DNA of 8,421 nucleotides. Origin: Dehalococcoidia bacterium. Lineage in GTDB: Bacteria > Chloroflexota > Dehalococcoidia > UBA2979. Shown here piece after piece: positions 6,062-8,421 of this stretch (positions are counted from its first letter, which is position 1; the number at the start of each line of letters is the position of its first letter). The notes beneath the pieces were generated by a model. That model had not been told where the DNA came from. It worked only from the letters and a program-made list of their open reading frames with translations, and searched no databases. The stretch spans positions 1 through 8,421 of the forward strand of contig JABIST010000342.1 of NCBI GenBank assembly GCA_018700215.1, given 5' to 3'. The translations under genes were made by a program, and so were the position numbers.

Positions 6062-7159
6062 TCAGTCCAGTAGCGCATCGACCTCCAGATCGGCGATTGC
6101 AGCATCGAGCCGCCCAAAGAAGCCTTCGATGAAGGTTGTTCCGGCGGGACGAGCGAGCGCATCCATCGCATCGCCATCAATCGAGGCGCCGGCGATCACG
6201 TTCGTGACGATGCTCCAGAGGACGCCCAGGCGGTAATCGTCCCAGCACTGCTCGAGGCTGTAGTCGCCGACTCCGTTTGCGATCAGGCCGGCGTGGTAGC
6301 TGGCGACGAGGTCACGCTCGTGGGCGCGCCGGTCCTCCGGGCTAAGGCAGGCGGCGATGATTCGAGCGAGGTCCTGGCCGCCGAAGCCGCGACCGATGGT
6401 CTGCCAATCGAAGATGGCGAACCGACCGCTCTGGTCACCCGGACCGTTCAGGGGGAAGAACACCTGTTGAAGATGCAGATCACCGTGCACTAGCGTTCGA
6501 GGTCGCGCGCCGAACCGCTTCGCCATCGCTCCATAGTCCGCCGCGATTCGCTGTGACAAGTTGCCGAGGGCGCCGCCGAACGCCTGGGGGAACTTCGTGC
6601 TCGCGCCGTTGAGCGATGCGGCAAAGGTGGCGCCGAGGCCTTTGATGACGGCCGGGTGATCGACTGGGAAGAGCCAGCGCAACCCATCGAGATCTGGATG
6701 GTTCCACCAGCGAGCGTGGAACGCGGGGATCGCCTCGACGACCGGGCGGACCTCGTCGACCCGCGAGGCGAAGAGGTCTCCGACCTGACTGCCTGACATG
6801 TCCTCAAGCAGCAGGAGGAAGAGGCCAGTTTCGCGGTCCCAGTCGCCGAAGTAGGAGCGCGGTACATCGAGACCGGAGCTACTGGCGAGGTCCTTGTAGA
6901 AGCGCACCTCGCGGCGGTACATGCCGTTGGCGGTCGCCATCTGCTGGACGGCGGGGATGGGCGACGCCCACTTCGCGAAGATCGCCGATGGAGCGTCTGC
7001 GGGAGCGTCTCCGGCGTAGTGCAGTTCAATCCGGGCGGCAGTCGTCATGGCACCCTGCGCCTCGACCAGTTGCACATCGAAGGCGGCGACATTGGCGGAG
7101 AGAACCGTCGAGAAGAACTCGGTGGTCAGCTGATCGGCGGTGGTGGGGAAGGTGGCCAT
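6062..7159 (-). CDS. Aminoglycoside phosphotransferase/ecdysteroid kinase-like protein
   Basis: This 365-residue protein has the small-molecule kinase fold of APH and EcKL/CHK families. The N-lobe includes AIFAKWA (59-65) with Lys63 as the probable ATP-binding Lys, and EVRFYKDLA (84-92) with Glu84 as its likely partner. LLLLEDMSG (115-123) is the hinge. The catalytic loop is LVHGDLHLQQVFF (223-235), with Asp227 as the expected base, and FAIFDWQTIGRG (247-258) supplies the metal-binding Asp251. The Asn normally five residues after the catalytic Asp is Gln232. Relatives phosphorylate hydroxyls of small molecules such as aminoglycosides, choline, sugars or steroids; nothing here identifies the substrate, so antibiotic resistance should not be assumed. 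It starts 17 bases after the stop of the decarboxylase-like gene and has no strong ribosome site, suggesting translational coupling. Eighty-nine bases separate it from the kinase gene. Confidence 0.9.
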   Translation of the reverse strand: MATFPTTADQLTTEFFSTVLSANVAAFDVQLVEAQGAMTTAARIELHYAGDAPADAPSAIFAKWASPIPAVQQMATANGMYRREVRFYKDLASSSGLDVPRSYFGDWDRETGLFLLLLEDMSGSQVGDLFASRVDEVRPVVEAIPAFHARWWNHPDLDGLRWLFPVDHPAVIKGLGATFAASLNGASTKFPQAFGGALGNLSQRIAADYGAMAKRFGARPRTLVHGDLHLQQVFFPLNGPGDQSGRFAIFDWQTIGRGFGGQDLARIIAACLSPEDRRAHERDLVASYHAGLIANGVGDYSLEQCWDDYRLGVLWSIVTNVIAGASIDGDAMDALARPAGTTFIEGFFGRLDAAIADLEVDALLD

Positions 7160-7176
7160 CAGGTATTTCGTCGCGG

Positions 7177-7725
7177 CTATGGCAGCGGCTCGGCGCCCTC
7201 GGCTGGCTCGATTTCGAAGGCGTTGAGCGTGAATCCGACGAGCGCGTAGTAGCCGATCAGGCCGGTCAGATCGACGATGCCCCGATCGCCGATGACCGCA
7301 CGCAGCGCCTCGAATGCGCGGTTGGTGACACGATTGCCGTGAATCAGTTCACGGACATAACGGATAATGACTGCCTCATCCTCAGCGAGCTCGCCGAGGT
7401 CTGCACGCTGGCCGATCGCTTCGATGACCTCTTCGCGGACGCCAGCTTCGCGGGCGAGGCGTACATGTGCGCCCCACATCAGCCGAGCATCGAGCTGGCG
7501 AGCGGCGGTCACGATTGCGGTCTCGCGCTGTGCGGGGGTGAGGTCAGAGTTCCAACGGACGTACTGGCCGAGAGCTGCTGCCTGCTCGGCGAGTTCGGGG
7601 GAGTGGAGCAGTACTCCGTAGGGGCCGGAGACCGCGCCGTTCCGCAGCGCGGCAACACGGTCATAGGCGTCGGTCAGTTCGCCGGGCACTTCGTCGCGGA
7701 CGGTCATGTTTGGGAGTCGCGGCAT
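7177..7725 (-). CDS. Carboxymuconolactone decarboxylase/AhpD-like family protein
   Basis: This 182-residue, all-helical cytosolic protein has the CMD core: LTPAQRETAIVTAARQLDAR (62-81) and LMWGAHVRLAREAGVREEVI (82-101), with Trp84 and His87 matching the family's W..H motif, then helices containing DEAVIIRYVRELIHGNRVTN (116-135). The N-terminal part (AALRNGAVSGPYGVLLHSPE) resembles the substrate-pocket segment of gamma-carboxymuconolactone decarboxylase-like proteins. The Cys-x-x-Cys pair of the peroxidase AhpD is absent, so thiol-dependent peroxidase activity is unlikely; a decarboxylase or other hydrolytic or binding role is possible. AAGGAG lies seven bases before the ATG at 7725. The next gene, a phosphotransferase, begins 17 bases downstream, so the two probably share a transcript. 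Family call strong; substrate unknown. Confidence 0.88.
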   Translation of the reverse strand: MPRLPNMTVRDEVPGELTDAYDRVAALRNGAVSGPYGVLLHSPELAEQAAALGQYVRWNSDLTPAQRETAIVTAARQLDARLMWGAHVRLAREAGVREEVIEAIGQRADLGELAEDEAVIIRYVRELIHGNRVTNRAFEALRAVIGDRGIVDLTGLIGYYALVGFTLNAFEIEPAEGAEPLP

Positions 7726-7814
7726 CTCGGGGCTCCTTGGGATCGCTCGCGTCAGAGGTAGGCAGTAGTTCTAGTCTTGTTCCAGGTCTTCTTCTGGGAT
7801 GAAACGGGATGCCA

Positions 7815-7845
7815 CTCCGGACCGGAGGGCGGCGACGTGTGTCGC
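7815..7845. other. Two tandem short hairpins downstream of the 65-residue gene
   Basis: CTCCGGACCGGAG (7815-7827) and GCGAC-GTGT-GTCGC (7832-7845) each form a 5-bp GC-rich stem, 13-43 bases past the stop of the small gene on the minus strand. There is no U-tract, so they are weak candidates for a terminator or transcript-processing structure. The rest of 7726-7857 shows no clear promoter. Confidence 0.25.
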
Positions 7846-7857
7846 GGCGGGGGAGCG

Positions 7858-8055
7858 TCAGGGCGGTGTGGCGGCGTGAACATCGTTCTGCTCGCCAGGG
7901 AGGACTCCATGCCAGATGCAGTCTGGCCATGAGCATTCCGATGTCTCGCCTGGCTCGAAGAGATGGTGGAGGCGGCGTTCGCCCAGGGTCTGTTCCCACC
8001 AGCGCTCATCATCTTGGAATCCGCTGGCAAACGGGTTGTAGGGTTCGGTGGTCAC
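7858..8055 (-). CDS. Small protein of unknown function with Cys/His cluster (GTG start)
   Basis: This 65-residue protein matches no family I recognise. It begins with GTG at 8055, supported by GAGGAG six bases upstream (8067-8062). It is polar and rich in Trp and acidic residues (DDERWWEQTLGERRLHHLFE, 15-34), then has ETSECSWPDCIWHG (37-50) in which Cys41, Cys46 and His49 are close together; with His30 or His31 they could bind a metal such as zinc. It has no signal peptide or membrane segment. Overlapping frames on the same strand give Ser/Pro/Arg-rich low-complexity products typical of shadows, whereas this one has a natural composition and a good ribosome site. It lies 41 bases after the hydroxyacid dehydrogenase stop on the same strand, so co-transcription is likely. 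Confidence 0.6.
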   Translation of the reverse strand: MTTEPYNPFASGFQDDERWWEQTLGERRLHHLFEPGETSECSWPDCIWHGVLPGEQNDVHAATPP

Positions 8056-8060
8056 AGGCT

Positions 8061-8096
8061 GCTCCTCGCGATGCCTCTTATGGTAACGCGAGCGAG
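8061..8096 (-). promoter_or_regulatory. Intercistronic hairpin overlapping a Shine-Dalgarno site
   Basis: CTCGCG (8065-8070) and CGCGAG (8087-8092) form a 6-bp stem with a 16-base loop, extended by GCTC/GAGC past a one-base bulge (8061-8064 with 8094-8097). The arm nearest the small gene contains its GAGGAG ribosome site, so the fold could mask translation until ribosomes finish the upstream dehydrogenase. Without a U-tract it is an unlikely terminator. Confidence 0.35.
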
Positions 8097-8421
8097 CTAG
8101 TAGCCCAGCTCCTTGTCGATCGCGCCTTCCAGCGGCTCGCCAGCGCGGAAGCGGGCGATGTTGCGACAGAAGCGATCGAGGTTGCGCCCCACGCGGAGCT
8201 GGCTCGCCCCCGCCGTGTGGGGTGTCATGACGACGTTCTTCGTGCGCCAGAGCGGGTGGTCCGCGGGCAGCGGCTCGACCGGTGCGACATCGAGGCCGGC
8301 GCCATAGATCTGGCCGTCCTCGATTGCGGCGGCGAGCGCCTCACCATCGACGCATTCGCCGCGCGTGACGTTGATCAGAATGGCGGTGGGCTTCATCGCT
8401 GCGAAGATGCTGGCGTCGAAG
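8097..8421 (-). CDS. D-isomer specific 2-hydroxyacid dehydrogenase, C-terminal part (start outside window)
   Basis: Only the last 108 codons are present; the gene begins beyond base 8421. The fragment carries the end of the NAD-binding domain and the three catalytic residues: MKPTAILINVTRGECVDGEA with the substrate-binding Arg (fragment residue 20), GAGLDVAPVEPLPADHPLW with the Glu (49) that tunes the catalytic His, and VVMTPHTAGAS with that His (68). Family members reduce 2-keto acids to D-2-hydroxyacids, or the reverse, with NAD(P)H in the cytoplasm; they include phosphoglycerate, glyoxylate/hydroxypyruvate and D-lactate dehydrogenases. The fragment ends without an ACT domain, so a SerA of the long type is excluded; the GHRPR-like subgroup is plausible. 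A 65-residue unknown gene follows 41 bases downstream. Family call very secure; substrate not determined. Confidence 0.94.
   Translation of the reverse strand, partial: FDASIFAAMKPTAILINVTRGECVDGEALAAAIEDGQIYGAGLDVAPVEPLPADHPLWRTKNVVMTPHTAGASQLRVGRNLDRFCRNIARFRAGEPLEGAIDKELGY

Noticed and set aside
7752..8030. 92-codon minus-strand frame overlapping the 65-residue gene
   Set aside because: Ser/Pro/Thr-rich without hydrophobic core; the overlapping 65-codon frame has the better ribosome site and composition.
1..8421. CRISPR array, tRNA, rRNA, insertion sequence, phage or defence gene
   Set aside because: No regularly spaced repeats, transposase, integrase or RNA gene signatures were seen by eye on either strand.

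Overview
The window is GC-rich bacterial chromosomal DNA: densely packed genes, Shine-Dalgarno sites, gaps mostly under 130 bases, and no mobile element, CRISPR array, tRNA or rRNA seen. No marker gene fixes the taxon. Small catabolic and detoxification families (crotonase, VOC, carboxymuconolactone decarboxylase-like, phosphotransferase, MOSC) together with high G+C would suit Chloroflexota (Dehalococcoidia/SAR202-like) or Actinomycetota; this is a low-confidence guess.

Layout. 1-628 (+): 3' part of a crotonase-family gene, followed by a strong inverted-repeat terminator (650-677) shared with a convergent small secreted-protein gene (701-1093, -). A 127-base divergent promoter region separates that gene from a class V PLP aminotransferase-fold enzyme (1221-2417, +). 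Two tandem VOC/glyoxalase-fold paralogues follow on the minus strand (3289-2882, then 2860-2450), about 60% identical to each other. Divergent from them is a putative GNAT acetyltransferase (3421-4131, +), which nearly abuts a convergent MOSC-domain gene (4849-4142, -).

From 8421 down to 4142 all genes lie on the minus strand. In transcription order they are a D-2-hydroxyacid dehydrogenase (truncated by the window end), a 65-residue unknown protein, a carboxymuconolactone decarboxylase/AhpD-like protein, an APH-like phosphotransferase, a soluble PAS histidine kinase of the NarL/DesK type, and the MOSC protein. Spacings of 17-132 bases allow one or more operons. Only the decarboxylase-like/phosphotransferase pair (17-base gap) is a convincing couple.

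I see no single recognisable pathway or defence system. The most notable features are enzymes with altered active sites: a crotonase without the second catalytic Glu, VOC proteins without two of the usual metal-ligand positions, and a kinase-fold protein with Gln in place of the conserved catalytic-loop Asn. There are also two unrecognised small proteins, one exported and one with a Cys/His cluster.
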